A stretch of 64,000 nt of DNA, taken from assembly GCA_947503765.1 (NCBI GenBank), contig CANNFA010000001.1:248001-312000 (forward strand), given 5' to 3'. Positions 24,624-32,989 of the stretch are shown here, piece by piece (position 1 is the stretch's first letter; each line of letters begins with the position of its first letter). Under the pieces are notes generated by a model. It ran no database searches. It worked only from the letters and a program-made list of their open reading frames with translations, and was not told where the DNA came from. A program made the translations under genes and the position numbers. This stretch comes from an uncultured Paracoccaceae bacterium (GTDB lineage Bacteria > Pseudomonadota > Alphaproteobacteria > Rhodobacterales > Rhodobacteraceae).

Positions 24624-25703
24624 TCAGATGTCCAGTGTCAGACGATGCCACGCCCCGGAACACGGCGTGTCGAGGCAAGCATAGAGCACCCGGTCGCGGC
24701 AGCAATAGACAGTGGAGGACAGCGTGTGCGCGCTGCCCGCCTCGCGGTGCTGGCACAGCGGCGCGGCCCCGTCATGGCGCCCCATCAGCCGTGCCGCGGC
24801 GGCCGCGTCCCAGGCCGTGCCGGGCAGCGCCGCGTCCAGCACTTCGCGCCGGCCCGCCGAATTGCCGTCGATCCGGCTGGCATCGTCGCGCAGCGTGTCG
24901 GGCGCCAGCGCGGTGGTGGTGAAGTGGTTGGTGCGCGCGACCAGCGGCGCCTGTTCGACCGACACCGCGTTCGCGCCCAGCTCCACCGCCGCCACCGCGC
25001 CGGACGCATCGCCCAGCACCAGCGTGCCGCCGCCGGCATGGGGCACGGCACGGATCAGCGCCAGCGCGCCGGCCACGTCACCGGCCCGCGACAGAAGCTC
25101 GGTCATCAGGAAATAGCGCAGCCATCCGGTGCCATGGGTGCGCACGCCAACCTGCATGTCCACCACCGCCAGCCCGGCCGCGTTCATCCCGCTGGAATAG
25201 GCGCCGGGCGCGCCGAGGCTGCCAAGGCACAGCAGCGCGCCATGCTGCAAATCCGGCCCCTCGTGGCGGAAAATCCGCTGGATCGCGGCGTGCTTGCCGG
25301 AAAAGTCGCGGTTCTTGACCACCAGCGGCCCGTCCGGCCCGTCCGAGACGGCCCAGGCGCTGCACCCGTCCTCATCCGTTCGCGCGGTGCGCGCCAGATC
25401 CGACAGCGTGCCGAGATAAAGATGCGCGAACACGTCCGCTTCGGGCAGATCGAAGCCGTCGGCGATGCCCGCCACCTCGGCCAGGGCGTTCGGGCAATGA
25501 CGCTCTGCAAAGCGGCGCTGATCGTCCAGGTAGCCGTCCGCCGCGCCGCCGAAGGCGCCGGCCTGCCGCGCCGCGTCCAGCCGCTGCGCCAGCGCGGCGC
25601 GCACCTCGGCTGCCGGGGCGCCGTCCGCCTGCGCCCTGCCCCGCTCGAACGGGGTGCCGGCAAGGGTTTGCGGGGTGAAGGGGGCTGCGTCCGGGGCGGT
25701 CAT
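24624..25703 (-). CDS. C45 family autoproteolytic acyltransferase/hydrolase
   Basis: The 359-residue Ntn-hydrolase is of the C45 family, which includes fungal isopenicillin-N acyltransferase and bacterial homologues. The proenzyme is expected to cleave itself between Gly113 and Cys114 (DEDG-CSAWAV), leaving Cys114 as N-terminal nucleophile. The following KNRDFSG and later RTNHF are family features. No signal peptide is visible, so it should act in the cytoplasm. It overlaps the last transporter ATPase gene as ATGA and ends 14 bp before the enhancer-binding protein start. A sensible inference is that the transporter imports an N-acyl peptide or amide that this enzyme opens. Substrate unknown. 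Confidence 0.85.
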   Translation of the reverse strand: MTAPDAAPFTPQTLAGTPFERGRAQADGAPAAEVRAALAQRLDAARQAGAFGGAADGYLDDQRRFAERHCPNALAEVAGIADGFDLPEADVFAHLYLGTLSDLARTARTDEDGCSAWAVSDGPDGPLVVKNRDFSGKHAAIQRIFRHEGPDLQHGALLCLGSLGAPGAYSSGMNAAGLAVVDMQVGVRTHGTGWLRYFLMTELLSRAGDVAGALALIRAVPHAGGGTLVLGDASGAVAAVELGANAVSVEQAPLVARTNHFTTTALAPDTLRDDASRIDGNSAGRREVLDAALPGTAWDAAAAARLMGRHDGAAPLCQHREAGSAHTLSSTVYCCRDRVLYACLDTPCSGAWHRLTLDI

Positions 25704-26752
25704 GCCGGTTCCTCCTCTTCCAGCAGCGACAGGTTCTCGTGCAGGCGGTGGCAGGCGGCGGTATGGCCCGGCCCGACCGTTTCGACCTTCGGCGCCTCGC
25801 GCCGGCAGATGTCGATCGCCAGCGGACAGCGGGTGTGGAACCGGCAGCCCGGCGGCGGCGCGATCGGCGAGGGCAGGTCGCCCGACAGCCGCACCCGGTT
25901 GCGATGGCCGGGACGGTCCACCTCGGGGACGGCGGACATCAGGCTTTGCGTATAGGGATGGCGCGGGTTCGACAGCACCGCCTCGGCGCTGCCCAGTTCC
26001 ACGATCTCGCCCAGATACATCACCGCCACCCGGTCGCTGAGATAGCCGATCACCGAGATGTCGTGCGAGATGAACAGGTAGGTCAGGCCCATTTCCTGCT
26101 TCAGCTCGGTCAGAAGCTGGATGATCTGCGCCTGGATCGACACGTCTAGCGCCGAGACCGGCTCGTCGCAGACGATGAATTCGGGGTGGCTGACCAGCGC
26201 CCGCGCGATGCCGATCCTTTGGCGTTGCCCGCCCGAGAACTGGTGCGGATAGCGGTCGAGATGCGCCGATTTCAGGCCCACCTTTTCCACGATGGCGGCG
26301 GTCTTGGCGCGCAAGTCCTCGCGGCCGGAGGCCAGCCCGTGCAGCCGCAGCGGCAGGCCCACGATCTCCTCGACCGTGCGGCGCGGGTTGAGCGAGGCAT
26401 AGGGATCCTGAAAGATGATCTGCATCCGCCGGCGCATCGCCTTCATCTGGTCATCGGAAAGCGCGGTCACGTCGGCCCCGTCGAAGATCACCCGCCCCGC
26501 CGTCGGCTCGTGCAGGCGCAGGATGGTGCGGCCGAGGGTGGACTTGCCGCAGCCGCTTTCGCCGATCAGGCCCATGATTTCGCCGCGGCGGATGGAAAAG
26601 CTGACCTCCTTGACCGCCTGCACCCTGATCTCGGCCCGCCCGGTCAGGCGGTCGGCCAGACGGCGGCCGGAAGAGTAGGTCTTCGACAGGCCCTCGACCG
26701 ACAGCAGCGGCGCGTCCGTGTCCCTTGCGGCGGCGTTTCCGGTATCGCTCAT
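25700..26752 (-). CDS. dppF: Peptide ABC transporter ATP-binding protein (DppF/OppF type)
   Basis: The 350-residue ATPase has Walker A GLIGESGCGKST, Q-loop IIFQDPYASLNP, ABC signature FSGGQRQRIGIARAL, Walker B FIVCDEPVSALDV, switch His in FISHD, and the C-terminal oligopeptide extension (NPRHPYTQSLMSAVP, then three Cys in the segment RFHTRCPLAIDIC and AACHRL) typical of DppF/OppF. It powers the DppBC channel together with DppD. The ATG at 26752 overlaps the dppD stop, and its own stop overlaps the C45 start, both as ATGA. A longer frame to 27061 lies in dppD and is rejected. Confidence 0.94.
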   Translation of the reverse strand: MSDTGNAAARDTDAPLLSVEGLSKTYSSGRRLADRLTGRAEIRVQAVKEVSFSIRRGEIMGLIGESGCGKSTLGRTILRLHEPTAGRVIFDGADVTALSDDQMKAMRRRMQIIFQDPYASLNPRRTVEEIVGLPLRLHGLASGREDLRAKTAAIVEKVGLKSAHLDRYPHQFSGGQRQRIGIARALVSHPEFIVCDEPVSALDVSIQAQIIQLLTELKQEMGLTYLFISHDISVIGYLSDRVAVMYLGEIVELGSAEAVLSNPRHPYTQSLMSAVPEVDRPGHRNRVRLSGDLPSPIAPPPGCRFHTRCPLAIDICRREAPKVETVGPGHTAACHRLHENLSLLEEEEPA

Positions 26753-27759
26753 GCCTCTTCCTCCGTTCCGACCCGGATGCAGCGCGCGGTGCGGCCCGGC
26801 CCCACCTTGCGCATCGGGATCGTCTTCAGGCAGTCCGGCCCCCGCTCGCGGCAGCGCGAGTAGAACCGGCATTGCGCCGGCAGATCGATCAGCTCGGGCA
26901 CCTGCCCCTCGATCGGCTCGATCCGCTGGCCGCGCAGCGACAGCCGCGGCAGCGATCCCAGCAGGCCCTTGGTATAGGGATGCTGCGGGTCGCCGATCAC
27001 CTCGGCAGTTGCGCCCTGCTCGACCACCTGGCCGGCATACATCACCATCACGCGGTCGCAATGCTCGGCCACCACGCCCAGATCGTGGGTGATCAGCACC
27101 ACGCTCATGCCCAACTCGGCGCGGATGTCGCTGATCAGCTCCAGCACCTGCGCCTGGATCGTCACGTCAAGCGCCGTCGTCGGCTCGTCCGCGATCAGGA
27201 GCTTGGGCCGCGAGGCAAGCGCGATGGCGATCATGATCCGCTGGCGCATCCCGCCGGAAAACTCGTGCGGGTACTGGCCCAGCCGCGCCTCCGGCGACGG
27301 GATGCCGACGAGGCCCAGCATTTCCACCGACCGCGCGCGAATGGCGCGGGCGCGGGCGCGGCGCCCGGCGGGCAGATCGGCATCATGGGCGATCATCACC
27401 TCGGCCAGCTGCTCGCCCACGGTCAGCGCCGGGTTCAGCGCGGTCAGCGCGTCCTGCATGGTCATGGCGATGTCGCGGCCGCGCACGGCGCGCATCTGCC
27501 GCGTGCTCAGCGATCGCAGGTCGCGCCCCTCGAACAGGATGCGGCCCGCGTCGATCCGGCCCGGCGGGCGAACCAGCCCCATCACCGAGTTGAAGGTCAC
27601 GCTCTTGCCCGACCCGGATTCGCCCACCACGCCCAGGCATTCGCCGCGCCGCACCGCCACGTCCACGCCGTCGACGGCGCAGACCGTGCCGGCCCGCGTG
27701 TCGAACACGGTACGCAGCCCGTCCACCTGCAAAAGCGGCGTTTCGTCATGCACGTTCAT
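26749..27759 (-). CDS. dppD: Peptide ABC transporter ATP-binding protein (DppD/OppD type)
   Basis: The 336-residue ATPase has Walker A GVVGESGSGKS, Q-loop region TMQDALTALNP, signature FSGGMRQRIMIAIAL, Walker B LLIADEPTTALDV, switch His in LITHD and the C-terminal HPYTKGLLGSLP plus Cys-rich tail (CRFYSRC, DCLK, ARCIRV), which in DppD proteins can carry an Fe-S cluster. It is one of two ATPases of the transporter. It starts in the last bases of dppC (ATGA overlap at 27756-27759). Confidence 0.94.
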   Translation of the reverse strand: MNVHDETPLLQVDGLRTVFDTRAGTVCAVDGVDVAVRRGECLGVVGESGSGKSVTFNSVMGLVRPPGRIDAGRILFEGRDLRSLSTRQMRAVRGRDIAMTMQDALTALNPALTVGEQLAEVMIAHDADLPAGRRARARAIRARSVEMLGLVGIPSPEARLGQYPHEFSGGMRQRIMIAIALASRPKLLIADEPTTALDVTIQAQVLELISDIRAELGMSVVLITHDLGVVAEHCDRVMVMYAGQVVEQGATAEVIGDPQHPYTKGLLGSLPRLSLRGQRIEPIEGQVPELIDLPAQCRFYSRCRERGPDCLKTIPMRKVGPGRTARCIRVGTEEEA

Positions 27760-28664
27760 TCGTGGAACCTCGGATCGAAGGCGTCGCGCAGGCCCTGGCT
27801 GGCCACGTTGATCGCCAGCACCAGCAGCAGGATCGCCACGCCCGGAAATGTGCTGACCCACCACGCCTGAAGGATGAAGGCGCGCCCGTCCGACACCATC
27901 GCCCCCCAGGAGGCGGTCGGCGGCTGCACGCCCAGGCCAAGGAAGGACAGGCTTGCCTCGAGGATGATGACATGCGCCATGCGGATCGTGGACACGACGA
28001 TGACCGGCGACAGGATGTTGGGCAGGATCTCGCGCAGCATGATGTGCCGGCCCGACGCGCCCAGCGCGCGCGCCGCCTCGACATATTCCAGCTCGCGGGT
28101 GACCAGCGTCTCGCCGCGCACCACGCGGCAGGGGATCACCCATTCCTTGTAGACCAGCGCGAGGATGATGTTGAACAGCCCCGGCCCCATCATCGCCATC
28201 AGCCCGATGGCGAAGATCAGGTAGGGGAAGCCCAGCAGGATGTCGACGATCCGCGAGATCACGGTATCGACCCAGCCGCGCAGATAGCCCGCGGCCAGCC
28301 CGGCGACGATGCCCACCGTGGTCGCCACCAGCACCACCGCGGCGCCGATGAAGATCGAGATGCGCGCGCCGTAGATGATCCGCGACAGGATGTCCCGGCC
28401 CAGCGCGTCACAGCCCAGCAGGTAGCTCCATTCGCCGCCGGGCATCCAGCCGGGCGGTTGCAGGCGGCGGAACAGGTCGGTCTCGGCCGGATCGTGCGGC
28501 GCCACCAGCGGGGCAAAGATCGCAAGGAAGACGAAGATCACGACCACGACCGCGCTGCCCAGCGCCAGCCGGTTCTCGGCGAAGCTGCGCATGTTGCGCC
28601 GAAAGATCGTGTCGCCCGCCGCGCCCGCGCCGGACGCCGCCTCGGTATCGGTCATCGAGGTCAC
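27756..28664 (-). CDS. dppC: Peptide ABC transporter permease (DppC type)
   Basis: The 302-residue inner-membrane protein has six predicted helices, the N-terminal RNMRSFAENRLALGSAVVV typical of DppC/OppC, the HPLGCD-like segment LLGCDALGRDILSRIIYGARIS and the EAA loop YVEAARALGASGRHIMLREILPN that docks with the ATPases. It forms the channel with DppB. It overlaps dppB at 28661-28664 and dppD at 27756-27759. Confidence 0.95.
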   Translation of the reverse strand: MTSMTDTEAASGAGAAGDTIFRRNMRSFAENRLALGSAVVVVIFVFLAIFAPLVAPHDPAETDLFRRLQPPGWMPGGEWSYLLGCDALGRDILSRIIYGARISIFIGAAVVLVATTVGIVAGLAAGYLRGWVDTVISRIVDILLGFPYLIFAIGLMAMMGPGLFNIILALVYKEWVIPCRVVRGETLVTRELEYVEAARALGASGRHIMLREILPNILSPVIVVSTIRMAHVIILEASLSFLGLGVQPPTASWGAMVSDGRAFILQAWWVSTFPGVAILLLVLAINVASQGLRDAFDPRFHE

Positions 28665-29668
28665 AGCTTCACCCGCGGGTTGAGGACGGTATAGAGGATG
28701 TCGGCAAGGAAATTCAGCATCACATAGGTCACCGCGTAGAACAGCACCGCCGCCTGGACGAGCGGGTAGTTGCGCACGAAGATGCTCTCGACCACCAGCC
28801 GGCCCAGGCCCGGCCAGCCGAACACGGTTTCCACGATCATGTTGCCGCCCAGCAGCGATCCGGTCTCGATCGCGGCGACCGACACGGTCGGGATCAGCGC
28901 GTTCTTCAGCGCGTGGCGAAACAGCACGCGGCGGCGCGGCAGGCCCTTGGCCTCGGCGAAGGTGACGTAGTCCTGGCGCATCACTTCCAGCATCGAGGTG
29001 CGGGTGACGCGCATCAGGATCGCCGTCATCGGCAAGCCCAGCGTGATCGCCGGCATGATGATGTGCGACAGCGCGTCGAGGAAGGCATCGGGACGGCCGC
29101 GCAAGAGCGTGTCGATCAGCAGGAAATGGGTGATCGGGTCGATTTCGCTGGAATAGCCGATGCGGCCCGAGACCGGCAGGATCTGCAGGTGCACCGCGAA
29201 CAGCATGATCAGCAGGATGCCGAACCAGAAGCCCGGCAGCGACACCCCCAGAAGCGAGCCGACCGTCGCCAGCCGGTCGAGGATCGAGTTGCGCCGGATC
29301 GCGGCCAGCACCCCCAGCGGGATCGCCGTGGCCAGCGCGATCAGCAGCGCCACGAGGCTCAGCTCGATGGTGGCGGGAAGGCGTTCGGCGATCACGTCGA
29401 TCACCGGACGGCGGTGATAGAAGCTTTCGCCGAAATCGCCCTGCACCGCGTTGCCGATGAACACGAAGAAGCGTTCGTGCACCGGCCGGTCAAGCCCCAG
29501 ATCGCGGCGCATCTGCGCCTCCTGTTCGGGGGTCACGACCTGATCCCCGATCATGATTTCCACCGGGTCGCCCGGCGTCAGCGTGATCATCACGAAGACG
29601 ATCACGCTGACCCCCAGCAGGACCGGGACAAGTTGCAGCAGACGCTCTACCAGGCGTGCCATGGACAT
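28661..29668 (-). CDS. dppB: Peptide ABC transporter permease (DppB type)
   Basis: The 335-residue six-helix permease starts with the family N-terminus ARLVERLLQLVPVLLGVSV and TPGDPVEIM and contains the EAA loop FAEAKGLPRRRVLFRHALKNALIP and the FGWPGLGRLVVESI motif. With DppC it forms the pore of the importer. It begins 28 bp after dppA, close enough for co-transcription, and overlaps dppC by four bases. Confidence 0.95.
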   Translation of the reverse strand: MSMARLVERLLQLVPVLLGVSVIVFVMITLTPGDPVEIMIGDQVVTPEQEAQMRRDLGLDRPVHERFFVFIGNAVQGDFGESFYHRRPVIDVIAERLPATIELSLVALLIALATAIPLGVLAAIRRNSILDRLATVGSLLGVSLPGFWFGILLIMLFAVHLQILPVSGRIGYSSEIDPITHFLLIDTLLRGRPDAFLDALSHIIMPAITLGLPMTAILMRVTRTSMLEVMRQDYVTFAEAKGLPRRRVLFRHALKNALIPTVSVAAIETGSLLGGNMIVETVFGWPGLGRLVVESIFVRNYPLVQAAVLFYAVTYVMLNFLADILYTVLNPRVKL

Positions 29669-29696
29669 GCGGTGCTCTCCTCCCGGTCCGGGTCTG

Positions 29697-31235
29697 TCAG
29701 TCGAGACAGGCGTCGTGCAGGTTGATGCGGCTGTCGGGGCTGGGGCTCCAGCCGCTCAGACGCCTGGACACGCCGTAGATGTCCTGCGGCACCCACAGGT
29801 AGATGTAGGGCAGGTCCGCATTGGCGATCGCCTCGGCTTCCTGGTACATCCCGGCGCGCTTCTCGCGGTCGACCTCGGTCGAGGCCGCGTCAAGCAGGCT
29901 GTCGACCTCGGGGTTGGCATAGCCCGCGGAGTTGCCGCGCGCGTCGGTCACATGCGTCGGCACGAAGATGCCCTGCGGATCGAGCGAGCCGTTGCCCCAC
30001 GAGGTGAAGTACATGTCGCCCGACTTTTCGCCGCCCTCGGTGCGCCACTTCTCGGTCAGAAGCGCCGCTTCGCCGACCGCGACCTTGGTGGTGATGCCCG
30101 CGCGGGTCATCAGCGAGGCGACGGCCTCGGCGGTGTCCTTGTAGGCGCCGGTCGTGTCCATCGTGATCTCGATCCCGTCGGGATAGCCGGCCTCGGCCAG
30201 CAATGCCCTGCTCTTCTCGGGGTCGTATTCGTAGGCCGGCAGGTCGGTGTTCTTGCCGAAGGCGTCGGGGCTGAGAATGCCCGAGATCGCCGCGGCGTTG
30301 CCGCCCAGGATCTTGTCGATGATCAGATCCTTGTCGATGGCATGGGCCACCGCCTGGCGCACCTTGGGATCGTCGAACACGTCGCCTTCGAGATTCATGG
30401 CGATGAAGAAGCTGCGGGTGCCGTTGACGGTCATCACCGTGGCGGTATCGCTCGCCTCGACCTGCTCGACCGCGAAGGCGGGCAGCTCGTTGATGATGTG
30501 CACATCGCCCGCCAGCAGCGCGGCCACGCGCGAGGCGGATTCGGGGATCACCTTGAAGATCACCCGCTCGACACAGGCCGGGCCCACAGGCTCGATCCCC
30601 GCCGCGCCGCCGTAATAGTCGTCGAACCGCTCCATGATGATGGAATCGCCCTTGCGCCAGTCCACCAGCTTGAACGGGCCGGCGCCGTTGACCTGGGTGG
30701 CCATGCCTTCGGTGCCGACGCTTTCGACGAAGCTCTTCGAGACAACCTCGTTGAAGGGCAGCATCGCGGGCAGCAGCGGCCACGGCTCTGACAGGGTGAC
30801 GCGGACGGTGTTTCCGTCCACCACCTCGACACCCGAAACCGGGCCCAGAAGACTTTGGCGGGGGCTGGTCTGGTCGTTGCCCAGCGCGCCCTCGCGGGTC
30901 AGCCGGTCGAGGGTGAAGCGGACATCCTCGGCGGTCAGCGCGCTGCCGTCGTGGAAGGTGATGCCGTCCTTGATCCTGAAGTCGTACACGGTCGGCGAGA
31001 CCTGGTTATAGGACTCGGCGATTTCCGGCAGGATGTTCATCGACGAATCCCGCGTCAGGATCCCGTCATACATGTTGCGGATGATCGTCTCGGTCTCGCG
31101 GTTGCGGTGGTTGCCGGGATCGAGCGTGTTCGCATCCTGCGTGAACCCGACGACGAGTTCCTGCGCAATGGCGGCCGGGGGTGTCGCCCCGACAGCCAGC
31201 AGCGCGGCGGAAAGCAAGAGTGACGTGCGTTTCAT
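29697..31235 (-). CDS. dppA: Peptide/solute ABC transporter substrate-binding protein (DppA, SBP_bac_5 family)
   Basis: The 512-residue periplasmic protein has a signal peptide (KRTSLLLSAALLAVGA, cleavage after AIAQ near residue 25). The SBP_bac_5 family is recognised by DANTLDPGNHRNRETETIIRNMYDGIL, the segment PEIAESYNQVSPTVYDFRIKDG and the DDPKVRQAVAHAIDKD stretch. It binds di- or oligopeptides or related ligands and feeds DppBCDF. The ATG at 31235 is preceded by GGGAGA; the longer frame to 31328 would bury the signal peptide. Upstream lie a -24/-12 promoter, an FNR box and an inverted repeat. Confidence 0.94.
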   Translation of the reverse strand: MKRTSLLLSAALLAVGATPPAAIAQELVVGFTQDANTLDPGNHRNRETETIIRNMYDGILTRDSSMNILPEIAESYNQVSPTVYDFRIKDGITFHDGSALTAEDVRFTLDRLTREGALGNDQTSPRQSLLGPVSGVEVVDGNTVRVTLSEPWPLLPAMLPFNEVVSKSFVESVGTEGMATQVNGAGPFKLVDWRKGDSIIMERFDDYYGGAAGIEPVGPACVERVIFKVIPESASRVAALLAGDVHIINELPAFAVEQVEASDTATVMTVNGTRSFFIAMNLEGDVFDDPKVRQAVAHAIDKDLIIDKILGGNAAAISGILSPDAFGKNTDLPAYEYDPEKSRALLAEAGYPDGIEITMDTTGAYKDTAEAVASLMTRAGITTKVAVGEAALLTEKWRTEGGEKSGDMYFTSWGNGSLDPQGIFVPTHVTDARGNSAGYANPEVDSLLDAASTEVDREKRAGMYQEAEAIANADLPYIYLWVPQDIYGVSRRLSGWSPSPDSRINLHDACLD

Positions 31236-31281
31236 GTTTCGGATTCTCCCATCGTTGGACATCTGTTTGTCGTTGTCGCAG

Positions 31282-31298
31282 CAGGCGCGTGACGCCTG
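31282..31298. promoter_or_regulatory. Palindrome at the predicted dppA transcription start
   Basis: CAGGCG-CGTGA-CGCCTG has six-base arms and lies at about +3 to +19 relative to the start predicted from the -24/-12 element. A protein bound here would block transcription; alternatively it is a hairpin at the 5' end of the mRNA. Confidence 0.35.
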
Positions 31299-31311
31299 AT
31301 GCGGGGATACA

Positions 31312-31327
31312 TGCAAGGGGTGTGCCA
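31312..31327 (-). promoter_or_regulatory. Sigma-54 (-24/-12) promoter for the dpp operon
   Basis: The minus strand reads TTGGCACACCCCTTGCA. TGGCAC and TTGCA match the consensus elements and the invariant GG and GC are exactly 10 bases apart. The start site would be near 31301, leaving a leader of about 66 nt before dppA. An rpoN gene ends 148 bp upstream. Confidence 0.85.
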
Positions 31328-31346
31328 AACTGCGGGCGGGGCCGCA

Positions 31347-31360
31347 TTGACCGCGATCAA
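31347..31360. promoter_or_regulatory. FNR box upstream of dppA
   Basis: TTGAC-CGCG-ATCAA is a perfect FNR/FnrL-type site. Its centre lies about 52 bp upstream of the start predicted from the -24/-12 promoter and 118 bp before dppA, suggesting that anaerobiosis also affects this operon. FNR family proteins normally act with sigma-70, so the mode of action here is unclear. Confidence 0.65.
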
Positions 31361-31361
31361 T

Positions 31362-31383
31362 CGTTACAAATCAAGGCGTAACG
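31362..31383. promoter_or_regulatory. Inverted repeat, candidate activator site for the dpp promoter
   Basis: CGTTAC-N10-GTAACG directly follows the FNR box and lies roughly 60-82 bp upstream of the predicted start, a position suitable for the enhancer-binding protein. A single GTAACG occurs again at 23540-23545, upstream of the second -24/-12 promoter. Confidence 0.45.
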
Positions 31384-31474
31384 CAGGGCCGCGCGCGGTT
31401 TCAGCACTTTCTCCGCGCGGCTGGCGCGCGAAACGCACGCATCGGCGTGAAACCCGCCCGCCCCGGTACACGCA

Positions 31475-32761
31475 TCATGGCGCGGCCCCGTCCCGCCGCC
31501 GCACGGAAGAGCCGGGAATGCCCATCCGGGCGCGGTACTTGGCGACGGTGCGCCGCCGGATCGTCACCTCCCCGTCGCGCAGACGCGCGGCGATCGCCTC
31601 GTCGCTCAGCGGCGCGGCGGCGGGTTCCTCGCGGATCATCGCGGCGATGCGCGCCTGCACCTGCGGAACCGACACCGCGCCGCCATCCTCGGCGCCCGGC
31701 AGCCCGCGGCAGAACAGCGCGCGCAGCTCGATCACCCCGCGCGGCGTTTCGGCAAGCATGCCGGTGACGATCCGGCTGACGGTGCTTTCGTGCAGGTCCA
31801 GCGCATCGGCCACGTCCTTGCGCGTCACCGGCGCCGGATGCGCCGCCTGCCGCGACAGGTAGCCGGCCTGCCGCCGCACGAGATCCGAGGCGACCGCCAG
31901 CGTGTTCGCGTTGCGCAGCTCGATCGCCTGCTTGAGGCCGCGCGCGCTGGCCAGCGCCTCGGCCACGAAGGCCTCGCGGCCGTCGCGCGCGGTCAGCAGA
32001 TCCTCGCGCAGGTCCACGCCCGGCAGGGTCGAGGCGTTGAATTCCACATGCCACGCGTCGCCGTCGCGGGTGACGAACAGGTCCGGCGGGCGCAGCGGCG
32101 CGTCGTCCTGGGCGTACCGCGCCCCCGGTTTCGGATCGAAGCCGCGCAGCAGGGCCAGCCGCGCATCGACCGCATCCGCATCGGCGCCGCACACCTCCGC
32201 CAGCGCCGCGCGGTCGCCCGACGCCACCAGGTCGAGCCGCCCGAGGATCGCGCGCATCGCCGGGTCCAAGACGCCCGCCTCGCGCGCCTGAAGCGCCAGG
32301 CATTCGGCCAGCGACCGGGCGAACAGGCCCGCCGGCTCCAGCCCCTGAAGGATGTGCAGCACGGCCTCCGCCTCGGGCTCGGGCACGCCGCAATCGGCGG
32401 CGATATCGGCGACATCGCGGCCCAGCCAGCCATAGGGTTCCAGCGCATCGAGGAACACGGCGGCGATGCGCGCCTGCGCCGGATCGCGGAAGGTCAGGCC
32501 GATCTGCCGGGCCACATGCTGCGCCAGACCGCCCTGCGGCGCGGCCAGCCGATCCGCCCCGTCCGTGCCGCCGCCGCCGCCGGATGCCCCTGCCCCCTGC
32601 GGGGCGCGCACCCGCAAGGCCGGGTTCTTCGCCGCCTCGCGCGCCAGAAGGGCGTGCAGTTCCGCGTTGTTGAGCTGCAAAAGCCCGATGGCCTGCCGCA
32701 ACTGCGCCGTCATCGCAAGGTTGCGCGTCTGCCTGATGCCAAGTGCCGGCCCGATATTCAT
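31475..32761 (-). CDS. rpoN: RNA polymerase sigma-54 factor (RpoN paralog)
   Basis: The 428-residue sigma-54 has region I at the N-terminus (RQTRNLAMTAQLRQAIGLLQLNN), a short acidic/glycine-rich region II, the core-binding and HTH parts, and the RpoN box RRRTVAKYR at about 402-410 that contacts the -24 element. It directs RNA polymerase to GG-N10-GC promoters and needs an AAA+ activator. It lies directly ahead of the dpp operon, which has such a promoter and ends in an activator gene, so it may be a specialised copy. It is somewhat shorter than E. coli RpoN (477 residues), as in several alphaproteobacterial paralogs. The start at 32761 was chosen because region I begins there. Confidence 0.93.
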   Translation of the reverse strand: MNIGPALGIRQTRNLAMTAQLRQAIGLLQLNNAELHALLAREAAKNPALRVRAPQGAGASGGGGGTDGADRLAAPQGGLAQHVARQIGLTFRDPAQARIAAVFLDALEPYGWLGRDVADIAADCGVPEPEAEAVLHILQGLEPAGLFARSLAECLALQAREAGVLDPAMRAILGRLDLVASGDRAALAEVCGADADAVDARLALLRGFDPKPGARYAQDDAPLRPPDLFVTRDGDAWHVEFNASTLPGVDLREDLLTARDGREAFVAEALASARGLKQAIELRNANTLAVASDLVRRQAGYLSRQAAHPAPVTRKDVADALDLHESTVSRIVTGMLAETPRGVIELRALFCRGLPGAEDGGAVSVPQVQARIAAMIREEPAAAPLSDEAIAARLRDGEVTIRRRTVAKYRARMGIPGSSVRRRDGAAP

Positions 32762-32771
32762 GCGTTCATCC

Positions 32772-32792
32772 CCCGGCCAAGGCTTGGCCGGG
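32772..32792 (-). promoter_or_regulatory. Hairpin in the rpoN leader
   Basis: A perfect 9-bp inverted repeat (32772-32780 with 32784-32792, spacer three) ends eleven bases before the rpoN start and next to the GGGGGAT ribosome site. Formed in the mRNA, it could hold back translation of rpoN; as DNA it could be an operator. The rest of 32793-32989 shows no feature I can support. Confidence 0.45.
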
Positions 32793-32989
32793 ACGAGCGG
32801 CATGTCAAGCGCGGTGCGGACCCCTGCCCCGACATGCCGCGCCTCGCGTGGCGTCAGGGCGCGGTCAGCCCCCGTCCTCGATCCTGGTCCGGGCCGCACC
32901 GAGGCCGGAGCAGGCTTGCCGGACACGGGGAACCGCCTCGGCGATGTCGCCCGCGGCGCCGAGAACGGGCTGTGCCGCGCCTTGTCCTG

